Below, piece by piece: positions 48,328-57,869 of a stretch of DNA of 64,000 nucleotides. The stretch spans positions 46,676 through 110,675 of IMG/VR virus record IMGVR_UViG_3300010354_015978; one strand, 5' to 3'. The DNA is from a virus. The notes below the pieces were generated by a model that saw only the letters and a list, made by a program, of their open reading frames with translations, was not told where the DNA came from and searched no databases. Every line of letters begins with the position of its first letter. The first letter of the stretch is position 1. A program made the position numbers and the translations under genes.

Positions 48328-49274
48328 AGCGAATACCACTTCCAGGCAGTTTCAATGATGTCCTTGAGCGTGTGTTCTGGCTGCCATCCCGCGGCCAGTC
48401 GGAACTTGTCGCTGTTGGCAGTGAGCATGGCAGGATCACCCGGGCGCCGCGGACCATCGCTGACCACGGGGTTCCTGCCCAGCACTTCGCTCACAGCAGC
48501 AATGATCTCGCGATTGCTGACGCCTCGATCACTGCCGAGATTGTACACGCCACTCTCCACCTTGCTGTCCAAGGCCATGACATGTGCTTCAGCGATATCA
48601 GCTACGTGCAGGTAATCTCTCACGCAGGTACCGTCTGCAGTATCATAGTCGGTGCCCATGAGCCTGAATTCTTTATTGTCGCGCAGGCTTTCCAGCAATC
48701 GAGCAATGATGTGCGAGGCTCCGGGATATTGGCCGTGTCGCTGCATGGGGTCAGCGCCGCAGGCATTGAAGTAGCGGAACGCCACGTATTTCAGGCCATA
48801 GGCCCGGCGGTAACTTTCCATCATCCACTCGATCATGCGCTTGCTTTCGCCATAGGGTGAGATTGGTTCCGCGGGGTCAATCTCCTGCACCGGTACCATG
48901 ATGGGTTCACCATACACCGCGGCGCTGCTGCTGAAGATCACGCGGGCTCCTTCGGCCACCGCACGGCCTTCCAGCAGCGACATGGTCTTGACAAAGTTGT
49001 TGTAGTAGTAGGTGCTGGGATCTACCATGCTGGGACCTACCAGACTGGTACCGCCGCAGTGGATGATTGCATCACATTGACTGCTGTGCATGGTGCTCAA
49101 GGAGTTTGGATCGGCAAAATCCTGCATGTAAAAATCATCAAAGAATGCCGACAACCGTGTGGGCACCGGGCGCAGGTCAAACCCTATGACTCGATGTCCG
49201 TGTTGTTTGAGATGGATCGCGGTCTGACCGCCGATGTATCCTGTGGCGCCGGTCACTACTACTGTTTTTGTCAT
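48324..49274 (-). CDS. galE: UDP-glucose/galactose 4-epimerase-like
   Basis: 316 residues, extended SDR. NAD-binding VTGATGYIGGQTAIHL, catalytic SSSAAVYGEP with YGESK (Y-x-x-x-K), then VRDYLHVADIA. It makes UDP-galactose-type sugars for glycosyltransferases on either side. Well conserved, full length. Confidence 0.92.
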   Translation of the reverse strand: MTKTVVVTGATGYIGGQTAIHLKQHGHRVIGFDLRPVPTRLSAFFDDFYMQDFADPNSLSTMHSSQCDAIIHCGGTSLVGPSMVDPSTYYYNNFVKTMSLLEGRAVAEGARVIFSSSAAVYGEPIMVPVQEIDPAEPISPYGESKRMIEWMMESYRRAYGLKYVAFRYFNACGADPMQRHGQYPGASHIIARLLESLRDNKEFRLMGTDYDTADGTCVRDYLHVADIAEAHVMALDSKVESGVYNLGSDRGVSNREIIAAVSEVLGRNPVVSDGPRRPGDPAMLTANSDKFRLAAGWQPEHTLKDIIETAWKWYSL

Positions 49275-50467
49275 TGTGGATCCTTGTTTAGTTGATATTT
49301 GGCGGCGGGCACATGATCACGATAGCGATTGCCACTGCGATTCCACTGCTCGCCTTGACCAGTGATGATGTCTACGATGCGATCCACGGTACCATTGTTC
49401 CAATCTGAAATCAGACCCATGTTGTGATGCGGCTCGCTCAGCAGACGAGTGAGTTTACCTTTTGCGTCGTCTTGGCTCCAGGGTACATACATGCGCTCGG
49501 GGTCGTTGGCAAAGGTCTCGGGGAAACTGCGATATGCGGGATACAGCACATTGCAGCCTAGAGTGTCGGCTTCGCTCACGGTGTTGGAAACCCAGTCCTG
49601 CAAGGCGCAGTTGAACAGCACTCGTGTGTCATTCAACAGCTCGTAGTATTGATTCTTGGAGAGGTTTTCGTAGATTTCCAATTTGCCTTGGGCAGCCAAA
49701 CGCCGCGCACGTTCCACGTATTCAGGATTGTTGCTGCGTAGTGGGCCGCCTGAGAACACCGCAAACTTGGTGGCAGAGAACTCTTGATAGGCTTCAGCAA
49801 GATCCATGAAGAAGCCTGGCTGTTTTTCTTGATCGAATCGCGCTGCAAAGCCCACTCTGCGTGTGCGATCAAAGAAGTTGCGGATGTTGCCCGCACCGCC
49901 AATGCGTTCCAGCACTTCTTGCTTGCCAAACGCCAGACCGCTTATATTATAGATAGGAGCAGTCCAGCCAGCAATGCGCATATGAGCAACCATCTCCTCG
50001 TTTGTGGCCAAGACAGCGGTCGCGAAGTGGTTAACCATCTTTTCATATGTCGACATCCAGCCTGCCATGCCCCAGACATGTACAAAATCGTCAGGGTCGA
50101 TAGCCTGAGCCAGGCAACGAACAAAGATGCGAGGGCGCTGTGCCACAGGAACTTGATCCAGAATGTATGGGAGGCTTTCGATTCCGGGTTGGAACATGTC
50201 TTCGAAGTAGATAACGTCTTCACTGGTGACTTCTCCGTTGCGCATTAACTGTACCAGATTCATCATCTGGCTCATGCTGAAATAACTGCGTCCATGCGCA
50301 TCCAGTACCTGACCCACCGAGATGCTCTTGGTGTTGTCAATTACTGAACCTGGGACATACACTACATCCAGGCCGCGGCGCTCAAACACCCGACGGTTCC
50401 ACTCGGTGAGCTGTAGCGTGTATCTGGCCTCGTAACTTTCAAGGCCCATGTAAAATAATTTTCGCAT
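49271..50467 (-). CDS. Glycosyltransferase, GT4/GT1-like
   Basis: 398 residues. The C-terminal half (RRVGFAARFDQEKQPGFFMD, then LLNDTRVLFNCALQDWVSNT and SEADTLGCNVLYP) follows the GT-B donor-binding pattern with E-x-x-x-x-G. Together with galE and DegT it forms a small sugar locus. The ATG at 50467 was chosen over a longer frame that runs through the upstream gene. Confidence 0.83.
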   Translation of the reverse strand: MRKLFYMGLESYEARYTLQLTEWNRRVFERRGLDVVYVPGSVIDNTKSISVGQVLDAHGRSYFSMSQMMNLVQLMRNGEVTSEDVIYFEDMFQPGIESLPYILDQVPVAQRPRIFVRCLAQAIDPDDFVHVWGMAGWMSTYEKMVNHFATAVLATNEEMVAHMRIAGWTAPIYNISGLAFGKQEVLERIGGAGNIRNFFDRTRRVGFAARFDQEKQPGFFMDLAEAYQEFSATKFAVFSGGPLRSNNPEYVERARRLAAQGKLEIYENLSKNQYYELLNDTRVLFNCALQDWVSNTVSEADTLGCNVLYPAYRSFPETFANDPERMYVPWSQDDAKGKLTRLLSEPHHNMGLISDWNNGTVDRIVDIITGQGEQWNRSGNRYRDHVPAAKYQLNKDPQ

Positions 50468-50477
50468 GTCAGGCTCT

Positions 50478-50696
50478 TTAGCGGCCAAATGCACGTCGGC
50501 TGTCCTGGAACCACATGTCCTTGGCAGGCTTACCTGACATAAACTTGTTAAACTGTTGGAAAGCATAACTCTTCCAGTTGTAGAGGTCTGCTTCGTTATA
50601 GCGATAGCCAAAGTCACGACAGAAGTCACGGAAGGCTTCCAAGTCGTCAAAGATAGCCTGCACTTTGGGATTGGATTTCACTGCGGGTCTTGACAT
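50478..50696 (-). CDS. Small conserved phage protein (72 aa)
   Basis: DLEAFRDFCRDFGYRYNEAD, then YAFQQFNKFMSGKPAKDMW. Familiar from aquatic T4-like phages near replication genes. Function unknown. Confidence 0.75.
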   Translation of the reverse strand: MSRPAVKSNPKVQAIFDDLEAFRDFCRDFGYRYNEADLYNWKSYAFQQFNKFMSGKPAKDMWFQDSRRAFGR

Positions 50697-50705
50697 TTTA
50701 GTCTC

Positions 50706-51152
50706 TTAGATTTTCAGTTGTTGTGTGGGTTGGTGAGTTTCGTAAGTAATCAAGCATCCGTTCTCACCATCTTCGGATACTTCGATCCAGACCGCACGGC
50801 CGGGATATCTATCACTGATACAGGTATATAGGTCATCTGCAATCATCTCGCAGGATTTGTGATCCAAGGACAGCACACCGCTGCCATAGAGGTTCAGCAA
50901 CCAGCGCTTGAATTGGATAAACTCGATGTCGCGATCATTGTGGAACACTTCGATGCTGACGCGGAAGTGGAATATATGTCGATGCGGGTGACCTAGGAAA
51001 CTAACATCGTATTCGTCTCCCGTGGCCAACTGGGGATCGGTGGCCGCAGCGGGATAACAATGGATACCTTCGCGGGTGAACGTGACCCAGATCTTGCGTC
51101 CTGCCGCGCGCCGGATGCGTTCCACGGTTTCTCTCTGTTCTTGATTCATCAT
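50706..51152 (-). CDS. T-fold QueD/PTPS-like protein (148 aa)
   Basis: GHPHRHIFHFRVSIEVFHND, IEFIQFKRWLLNLYGSGVL, SLDHKSCEMIADDLY and VWIEVSEDGENGCLITYE follow the order of the 6-pyruvoyl-tetrahydropterin synthase fold. No clear catalytic Cys is seen before HGH. It is a second pterin-type protein besides queD; likely accessory to the deazaguanine genes next to DpdA. Confidence 0.65.
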   Translation of the reverse strand: MMNQEQRETVERIRRAAGRKIWVTFTREGIHCYPAAATDPQLATGDEYDVSFLGHPHRHIFHFRVSIEVFHNDRDIEFIQFKRWLLNLYGSGVLSLDHKSCEMIADDLYTCISDRYPGRAVWIEVSEDGENGCLITYETHQPTQQLKI

Positions 51153-51661
51153 GTCAACACTTCGTCCTTGTCATAATGGTGCCAGGGTGTAAACTTGTCT
51201 ACTGACATGAGATCATGCAGTCGATGGCACCAGACCCCGGGATTGGTGCTGTCAAAGTCACGGTCATCGATCTTGACCATGGTGTTGTAATTCCATAATT
51301 TTATGAAAGGTACAGCAACGCGAATCTGTGGTATGAAATTGTTGTATTCGCACAGTCCACCATCATGGAATTCTTCCAGGGCCGTGGTGGGAATATCCAA
51401 GGTGCATAACAGTCCACGCGCTAGGAAGTGCTTGATCATGGCCTCCCATGTTTCGTAGTCCTCAGCATCGGCGGGCTGGAAACTGTGATTGGCACCAAAG
51501 AACAGGTGCCGGATGCGCACATCGGATCTTGACAGTTCATATTCAATGTCTTCAATTTTCTGCACACCCACCACAAACAGAGTGGGCATGTCGTAGGCGG
51601 GAGTACGTTCTACTTCGCGCCCAAAAAAGAAGTTGACATCATCAAAGCCTGGTCGGTTCAT
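51149..51661 (-). CDS. Conserved phage protein (170 aa) next to DpdA
   Basis: DMPTLFVVGVQKIEDIEYEL, LFFGANHSFQPADAEDYETW and CTLDIPTTALEEFHDGGLCE. No known domain recognised; alpha/beta-barrel-like composition. It lies between the T-fold gene and YdcH/DpdA with 4-nt overlaps, so a role in the deazaguanine pathway is plausible but untested. Confidence 0.7.
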   Translation of the reverse strand: MNRPGFDDVNFFFGREVERTPAYDMPTLFVVGVQKIEDIEYELSRSDVRIRHLFFGANHSFQPADAEDYETWEAMIKHFLARGLLCTLDIPTTALEEFHDGGLCEYNNFIPQIRVAVPFIKLWNYNTMVKIDDRDFDSTNPGVWCHRLHDLMSVDKFTPWHHYDKDEVLT

Positions 51662-51867
51662 CGTTCATCATCCATGTCTAGGGTTTCGTGATCATGTTCC
51701 CATTGCTGACGTTGCAACTTTTGTATCTGATCCTTGAGGGACAGACGCTGCTTCTTTAGAGTTTGCATGTCGGCATCATTGAACACTCCGGTTCGTTCCA
51801 AAGTATCAATGCGTTTGTCCAACACACGATGCATTTCTTCAAGGTGGGCTATCCTCGTTTGGTACAT
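51658..51867 (-). CDS. YdcH/DUF465-like small coiled-coil protein
   Basis: 69 residues. RIAHLEEMHRVLDKRIDTLE then LKKQRLSLKDQIQKLQ is the DUF465 (YdcH) pattern. Phages use such small helical proteins for unknown purposes. Overlaps dpdA end by 29 nt. Confidence 0.82.
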   Translation of the reverse strand: MYQTRIAHLEEMHRVLDKRIDTLERTGVFNDADMQTLKKQRLSLKDQIQKLQRQQWEHDHETLDMDDER

Positions 51868-53389
51868 CTAGACTATCCTCCAATTGGTCCAATTTCCCTT
51901 GATCAAGATCATCCTGATCCGCTTCCACTTCTTCAACATCAAATAGTGAGTTGAACATGGTGTGCGCATTGACAGCACGTTTGCCAGTAAAGCCGCGCGT
52001 GCCAACAACACGTTCCCACACTTTAGCATGATCATCGATAATGCTCAAGCTCTTTTGGCGATCCCCGGCAGCAAACACGCGATCAATGACCCGGCGCACG
52101 TCAAAGTCGCTGTTGGTGGGATGCACCATCATGTCGGGGCAAATGCCTTGATCATAAAGCCTATTGGCCCTCTGCACTGCCTCGATGTGCATCCAAACGT
52201 TGTGTCCCATGAGCAAGGCATAACTGAAACTGTCCCAGGATGTTCGGCCTTCCTTGCCGATCTTGTTGAGCATACCGGGTTGATACACGCACACATCGGA
52301 AATCTTGAGCCTGCTGCTGATAGGACTGTCTTCAAACGTGGCATGGATGCCGTCCTGCGTGACAGCATCTCGGAACAGGCGATTGTCTGTGGCGTATTTT
52401 TTATTGTCCACAGTGGGCGACATCTTGTAACTCCACTTGTCGCGATTGTCTGTGGCTATGGTATGATACAGTTGTCCGTTGGCAATGGCCAAGAAGGGTG
52501 ATGCGCAGTCAAACGATATCGTGAACTTGGGATTGGCGTAGCGACGCACTGCGCGTTGGATGTCAGTGAGCAACACCGCCCATTCCAACTTGGAGGTACC
52601 CAAGAAGTGCATCCAGTCATGCAGGCCTTCTTGTAGCAATCCGTCATGGATGAGATGCACCAGGCGTTTCAGCACCAGATGCACATCGCACATGTTCTGA
52701 CCACCCATGGCCCAACCTTCAAATGGTCGCTGGTGCTTGGCAGGATCTGAATAGTCTTTCATGAGACTGTACCAGTGGTCAGCCTCGGCGTGGTTGCCGC
52801 CCTGCAGCACGTTCAAGGTCTTGGTCGTGCCATAGCGATTGGCCATCCAAAAGTCATTGTTGAACTTGGTGGCGTTGACTGCATCTTCGTAACTGGAGAT
52901 TCCGGCCAAGGCAGCCCACTCAGGATTACGATAGGTCCACGTGGGTATGTCCATGGTCATACCGTACGTGGCTATGCCCATCTGCCATTTCAGCACTTCT
53001 TCGCGTTTGAGCTGTGCAGCCCGGTCCGTGGGATCGGCCCAACGTCCCGGCCACACGCCCTTGGCAATCTGGAATCCGCCCGAATCTGCCAGCATGATGG
53101 TGCCGGGATCGCGGTTGCGAATCATGTCCTCTTTGGGATGATGCTTGGTTAAATCTAGATTGGCATGCCCCGCCGAGTACAGGCTCCATCGATATGGGAA
53201 CAAGGCCTGTTGTGGATTCAGCCAGTTCAACTGCTCCATGTCAGTGATGCCCTGGGGCATCCTGGCATCTTCCACATACTTGCCAAATCGTTGCTTGCCG
53301 ATGTAGGTGGCATAGAATCCACTTATGGCCGGCAGGAACACAGCATAGTCATGCTGCTTGGCAGTTAGATTGTCTTGTTCTATTGTCAC
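51839..53389 (-). CDS. dpdA: DpdA-like DNA deazaguanine transglycosylase
   Basis: 516 residues, GTG start at 53389. LADSGGFQIAKGVWPG is the TGT-like substrate-binding block (DSGGFQ), LNVLQGGNHAEAD resembles VQGG, and MGGQNM with DCASPF follow further on. It is a tRNA-guanine transglycosylase superfamily member of the phage DpdA type, expected to exchange guanine for preQ0 or another 7-deazaguanine in DNA, giving restriction resistance. Supported by folE, queD and queE in the same window. A tRNA substrate is less likely given length and phage context. Confidence 0.85.
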   Translation of the reverse strand: MTIEQDNLTAKQHDYAVFLPAISGFYATYIGKQRFGKYVEDARMPQGITDMEQLNWLNPQQALFPYRWSLYSAGHANLDLTKHHPKEDMIRNRDPGTIMLADSGGFQIAKGVWPGRWADPTDRAAQLKREEVLKWQMGIATYGMTMDIPTWTYRNPEWAALAGISSYEDAVNATKFNNDFWMANRYGTTKTLNVLQGGNHAEADHWYSLMKDYSDPAKHQRPFEGWAMGGQNMCDVHLVLKRLVHLIHDGLLQEGLHDWMHFLGTSKLEWAVLLTDIQRAVRRYANPKFTISFDCASPFLAIANGQLYHTIATDNRDKWSYKMSPTVDNKKYATDNRLFRDAVTQDGIHATFEDSPISSRLKISDVCVYQPGMLNKIGKEGRTSWDSFSYALLMGHNVWMHIEAVQRANRLYDQGICPDMMVHPTNSDFDVRRVIDRVFAAGDRQKSLSIIDDHAKVWERVVGTRGFTGKRAVNAHTMFNSLFDVEEVEADQDDLDQGKLDQLEDSLDVPNEDSPP

Positions 53390-53399
53390 GTGATGCCGA

Positions 53400-54131
53400 T
53401 CACTTGCTCTGCGCAGGCAGAATGTAGCGATACTGTGCGATACCAGAGTCAACCACGATCTCAGCAGCGCCTTCGTCTGAGATTTTGATGGTCTTGTCGC
53501 CCACAAGATCCAAGATCGAGATCACGGTCTTGACCGGCCATGCCCATGCTCGTTTGAGCGTGCCATTGACATCGGCCTGGAACACAAACTCACCGGCGTG
53601 TGTGCTGTGATCGCCAAAGAAGAACTTGAGATCCTTGCCTTCGGTCTTGGCTTGGAAGTTGGCTTCTTCGCTGTTGGCCTGGGCCTGCATCTTGAGTCTC
53701 TGGATGCCGGCCACAGTGGGTTCAAATTCGATGTTCCAAGATACACCACGGAACTTGGCTGTCTTGAGCTGCTCGTTGATGATCTCACTGGTCATGAATC
53801 TGTAGTCGTTCTTGAAGTCACCAGCAGCGTTTTTGAAATGCAAGCCCACGGGAGTGTCTGTGCCGTTGCGATTCTGGCGAGTCACAGTGATCACTGCGTT
53901 CTCGCGATACTCCTGCAGATTCAGCAGGATCTTGAGTTTGGCCAAGTTGGGCATGCCAAACGTGCCAATGAAGTCGGCCACAGGCGCATGAAACTTGCCC
54001 TGCACCACCACGCTGCGGTCGCTGGCCAAGCCATCGATCACGGTGTCTTTGTCGGTGCCGGTGATTTTGATCAAGTCAATGCAGCCAAGATCAAACGTGT
54101 GTGAAACTAGGTCTAGTAAATGGTCTCTCAT
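53400..54131 (-). CDS. gp45: DNA polymerase sliding clamp (T4 gp45-type)
   Basis: 243 residues. VVQGKFHAPVADFIGTFGMP, LKILLNLQEYRENAVITVTR, and the C-terminal KRAWAWPVKTVISILDLVGD match gp45 of T4-like phages. A processivity ring for gp43, also a co-activator platform for late transcription. TTGACA-17-TAAAAT lies just upstream. Confidence 0.92.
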   Translation of the reverse strand: MRDHLLDLVSHTFDLGCIDLIKITGTDKDTVIDGLASDRSVVVQGKFHAPVADFIGTFGMPNLAKLKILLNLQEYRENAVITVTRQNRNGTDTPVGLHFKNAAGDFKNDYRFMTSEIINEQLKTAKFRGVSWNIEFEPTVAGIQRLKMQAQANSEEANFQAKTEGKDLKFFFGDHSTHAGEFVFQADVNGTLKRAWAWPVKTVISILDLVGDKTIKISDEGAAEIVVDSGIAQYRYILPAQSK

Positions 54132-54152
54132 GATATCTCCTTGGATCGTTAT

Positions 54153-54181
54153 ATTTTACGCGATAGGTCGGTTAGTGTCAA
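54153..54181 (-). promoter_or_regulatory. Sigma70 promoter for the sliding clamp
   Basis: TTGACA (54176-54181), 17-bp spacer, TAAAAT (54153-54158). It overlaps the 3' end of the upstream gene. Confidence 0.88.
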
Positions 54182-55109
54182 CGACTTTTGCAAGACTCTG
54201 ACCGCCGCGTAGGCTGACTCTATGCCCGGGCTTGTGAAATTCCAACCATGTGTTGGCAGCATCAAGATGCTGGCTGAGTCCGTGCTGGAATCCGGTTCCT
54301 TCAGCAGCAGCAATTATCATGGATGCCGGTGTGTAGCACATGAACGCACGTTCTACCATGACCACACCACCGCTGCGATCGCAGTCGTTGATGCTCATGT
54401 GCAGCGTGGCTCCGGGTTCCATGAAACGATACAGTTCCGCAAGATAGGTACGTATCAGCTCAATAGGCTTGTAGTGAAAAAAGTTGTAGGCCAGGCAATA
54501 GCCAATCTGGCCTTCGGGCAGACCCAGTTGGATACGGGCTTCAGGAAACTCTTTGACCATGTAGGGGCGTAATCTTGATTGGTATTTAGGGTTGAACCTG
54601 GTGATGCAGGGATTCAGGAGTTCGTAGTTTTCGTCCACGAGGTACAAAGGATCCAATCCCACCAACTTGGAGGTCCACTCCTCAAGTCCCGGTCTGATAA
54701 TCAAGCCAGACCGCTGCCAGTCACTGAAGCGAAGGATGCGTCCCAACACAAAGTCATGCATTTCTTCGGTCAAGGTGGGGCGGCGATGCAGGATGATGGG
54801 CACAGGATCACGCCGCATTTCGTCCTCGTAGAGACTGTAACTATCTGAAAGGTATTTTGGCCTTGTTTCCGCAATCAAGGTATCGATATGATTGCGCAGA
54901 GCAGTGACACCGGTGTCAAAAGTTATGAGTTCGCCAAAGATCCTGTCATAACTCAGTCTAAGATTACCTATGAGATCCGGCGCTTGTATCGCATTGGTGT
55001 GCAAGAAGTGCATGAAAGGATCCAGAAGTTTACGAAAGCGATCGTCGATCTGCATGGGACGTTGTTCATCCAACTGTTCGCGGAGGTATAGTAGATTGCT
55101 GAGTTTCAT
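54156..55109 (-). CDS. Methyltransferase-like phage protein (317 aa)
   Basis: ITFDTGVTALRNHIDTLI at the N-terminus, then GLDPLYLVDENYELL, FHYKPIELIRTYLAELYRFM and EPGATLHMSINDCDRSG. The arrangement looks like a Rossmann SAM-methyltransferase core found in T4-like aquatic phages, though motif I is not obvious. Lies between pol and clamp. Confidence 0.6.
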   Translation of the reverse strand: MKLSNLLYLREQLDEQRPMQIDDRFRKLLDPFMHFLHTNAIQAPDLIGNLRLSYDRIFGELITFDTGVTALRNHIDTLIAETRPKYLSDSYSLYEDEMRRDPVPIILHRRPTLTEEMHDFVLGRILRFSDWQRSGLIIRPGLEEWTSKLVGLDPLYLVDENYELLNPCITRFNPKYQSRLRPYMVKEFPEARIQLGLPEGQIGYCLAYNFFHYKPIELIRTYLAELYRFMEPGATLHMSINDCDRSGGVVMVERAFMCYTPASMIIAAAEGTGFQHGLSQHLDAANTWLEFHKPGHRVSLRGGQSLAKVVDTNRPIA

Positions 55110-57769
55110 TGAAAGTCAAACAACGTTTGGAAAGTGTTTTCGGTGTTGGTGGCCGACAGCAAGTCCCAATCCAATACACCCAGGAGGTTGTCGATCTTGC
55201 CGTCTATGACCGTGGCTTCCATGGCAGCATCATCAAACGGCAGATCTCGGAACCACTGCGGCAGATGCAGTTCATCTGTGGGATAGGCCACACTGGTCCA
55301 GCCCAGAGCATTGTCTTTGAGCTTGCACACGATGACTTTCATGCCATCCACGATCTGCATGCTGTAGTTGTCGCTGTTCATGCGTCGCAGCGTGTTCCAG
55401 TTCATGCCGGCTCGCACATGTCCCGGCATGTTGGTCTTGCCTTCCGCATGCTCGCGCTTGCTGTACATGGTGAGATTGTTCACACGCTTGGGGGATCCTT
55501 TTTCCCAGCCCGGCCTATCAGCAAACGTGTACTTGAAGTCGCGGATCTTCTGCACCACATCATCGCGCATCGCACCCACCAGCACGTCCTGCAGGATGTC
55601 ACTGAGGAAGTCCTGGATGATCTTGGGAGTGTCGCTGCGTTTGAGATCCAGGCCCATGGCCTTGACCTTGCCGGGTTTGCCGTTGACGTCGATGCGCTTG
55701 CCTTCTTTGTCAATGATCATGACAGCGTAGCGTTTCTTTGTGATGAACAAGCCCTTGCTGGCCACCAGTTCTCGTCCGCCGCGTATCACGCTGCCCAGTT
55801 CGCGAGGAACATGGAACGCTTGCTCCATGAATCCCGGAAAGCTCTGGTTGACTTGATCTGCGATGCTGTCATAGAGCTGGATGCAGACTTCCTTGGACCA
55901 AGGCATGCGCCCTGACTCAACTTCGCTGCGCACAGCAGGCCATGCGGAAAAGTAGCAGGAGTCTGTGTCACCGTATATGATTGCTTCGCCCACGTGATCA
56001 TAGCGTCCCGTGATACACTCATTGACGTGAGCGTCCATGTGTCGGGCGATGGCACGACCCGTCAGCGTGGTACTCTGACCGATGCGTTTGTCAAAAAACC
56101 TACAACCGGGATTGAGAATGGCACCATAGAGACTGTTCAAGTTAATCTTCTTGACCAACTGCCGCTTGTCCCAGTAGGCCTCGTCTTCCTTGCTGGTACT
56201 CTCTTTGAGCTTCTTCTGCATCTCTTTACGCTCTGCGTACCAGCGCTTGAGCAGTCCGGGGATCACTGCTTCTGTGTCAAACGTGAATATAGTGCCGTTG
56301 GCGCTGAGGATCCAGGGACGGTTGCTGTCAAAGATCATGTGCCACACTTCTGCGGCGCTGTGTACGGTTTCCTCGCCGTTCTCCCAGTCTATGGTGATCT
56401 CGGTACCGCGTTGCTGTTCCATGACAGCGGTGTATTCCAATGTACCAAATAGGCCTTCCCAGGCCGCGGCAAAACTGGCACCACCCGCCTGCTTTTCAGC
56501 GATGTAGCGGTCAGTCATGATGGGACGCAGTTGCCCCACGATGGTCTCGGGTCCCATGTTCAAGGCACGGATGGTACTGGGATAGAGACTGTTGATGTCG
56601 ATACTGCCCACCCAGTCATGCATGCCCTTCTTGGGATAGGCCACGTAGGCTCCTGCGGCCTGAGTTTCTTCATCTGTGAGCTGCTCGCGCCGATTGGGCA
56701 CCACCATGCCGCGCTCGTGCGCTTCGTTGATGATGGCCTGCTCTGTCACAGCCACAGCGCCCATGGTGGTGGGCAGTAGCACTGTGTTTTCGTGCGCTAG
56801 TGTGTTGGCTAGGTCCAGGAAACGCAGTTTGCGATCAATGTTGGCCAGCAGCGTGACGTCCTGGCGGTTGTACTCGATAAATGTCTTCCAGTTCTGGTTG
56901 TAGAGCTGGTCCAAGGTGCCTTCAAACGCTGTCTTGCTGCCCAGTTCTTCGTACTCACCAATGGCATCCAGGCTGTAACTGTGACGTTCTTCATAGGTGT
57001 ACTTGCGATACAGTTGCATGTAGTCAAGATGCACACGACCAATGAGATCAAACGTGATGTTTTCTGCGCCGAATCTCTCAAAGGTTCTCTGCTTGGGCAG
57101 TTGATTCCAGAGACAAAAACGCCGCGTGTCGTCCTTGCTCAATACACGAGTCACGCGCTGCACCACATAGGGTATGTCGTAGCCTTCTGAGTTCCATCCG
57201 CTCAGGACGTCGGCATCATCTATGAGATTGAGAAAGGTGTCCAAGAGCTCGCTTTCCTCACGGAACACAAATGTGTTGGGGAACTCACGCGCGATTTCGG
57301 CGGCAGTGTCATCGCTCATGTGTCGAGGTGGGATCACCAGCGTGACCAGTTGATCCAGCCAGTCGAGATACACCGATATGGCTGTGATGGGATTGAAGGG
57401 ATCTTCGGGACGGCTGAATCCGCGCTCGGGATCGAAGTCTACTTCAATGTCAAAGAACGCGGTGTGCAGTCGCGGCGCGTCTTGCCCTTTGTAATTGGTC
57501 TCCAGGCACCGGAACACGGGATTGATGTCGCCCTCGTAGATTTTCTTGCCACTCTGCACACGCAGTTCCTTGCGGAACTCTTTGCTGTGGCGGCTGGAGA
57601 ATCTCGATACCGGAGTGTTGAAGATGCTGCGGAACTTGCCCCGGGGATCATCGTAATAGAATATAAACGTGGCGGGATACTCGGCATAGTATCTCTCGCC
57701 ACGTTTGTCGCGACCCACGATATGGATCTGATCGCGATCACGATCAAAAAGTGCGTCTACGTAACTCAT
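55106..57769 (-). CDS. gp43: DNA polymerase, family B (T4 gp43-type)
   Basis: 887 residues. Exonuclease motif FFDIEVDFD, region II SIDINSLYPSTIRALN, and region I YGDTDSCYF are present. It is the replicative polymerase of a T4-like phage and works with the sliding clamp encoded two genes downstream. Full length, overlaps the next gene by 4 nt. Confidence 0.97.
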   Translation of the reverse strand: MSYVDALFDRDRDQIHIVGRDKRGERYYAEYPATFIFYYDDPRGKFRSIFNTPVSRFSSRHSKEFRKELRVQSGKKIYEGDINPVFRCLETNYKGQDAPRLHTAFFDIEVDFDPERGFSRPEDPFNPITAISVYLDWLDQLVTLVIPPRHMSDDTAAEIAREFPNTFVFREESELLDTFLNLIDDADVLSGWNSEGYDIPYVVQRVTRVLSKDDTRRFCLWNQLPKQRTFERFGAENITFDLIGRVHLDYMQLYRKYTYEERHSYSLDAIGEYEELGSKTAFEGTLDQLYNQNWKTFIEYNRQDVTLLANIDRKLRFLDLANTLAHENTVLLPTTMGAVAVTEQAIINEAHERGMVVPNRREQLTDEETQAAGAYVAYPKKGMHDWVGSIDINSLYPSTIRALNMGPETIVGQLRPIMTDRYIAEKQAGGASFAAAWEGLFGTLEYTAVMEQQRGTEITIDWENGEETVHSAAEVWHMIFDSNRPWILSANGTIFTFDTEAVIPGLLKRWYAERKEMQKKLKESTSKEDEAYWDKRQLVKKINLNSLYGAILNPGCRFFDKRIGQSTTLTGRAIARHMDAHVNECITGRYDHVGEAIIYGDTDSCYFSAWPAVRSEVESGRMPWSKEVCIQLYDSIADQVNQSFPGFMEQAFHVPRELGSVIRGGRELVASKGLFITKKRYAVMIIDKEGKRIDVNGKPGKVKAMGLDLKRSDTPKIIQDFLSDILQDVLVGAMRDDVVQKIRDFKYTFADRPGWEKGSPKRVNNLTMYSKREHAEGKTNMPGHVRAGMNWNTLRRMNSDNYSMQIVDGMKVIVCKLKDNALGWTSVAYPTDELHLPQWFRDLPFDDAAMEATVIDGKIDNLLGVLDWDLLSATNTENTFQTLFDFQ

Positions 57770-57869
57770 GTCTCTCCCATGGATTATGGCCCATGTTGCC
57801 TTGATTCGTGCTGGTTACGCCAGCGATGCGCCATTGGACTGTCAATGGTATTTAGGCCGCGTAGATGCT

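Noticed and set aside
51839-53389. Host-type tRNA-guanine transglycosylase (tgt)
   Set aside because: Length and motif context fit phage DpdA better, and it is linked to replication genes; still, DNA specificity is not proven.
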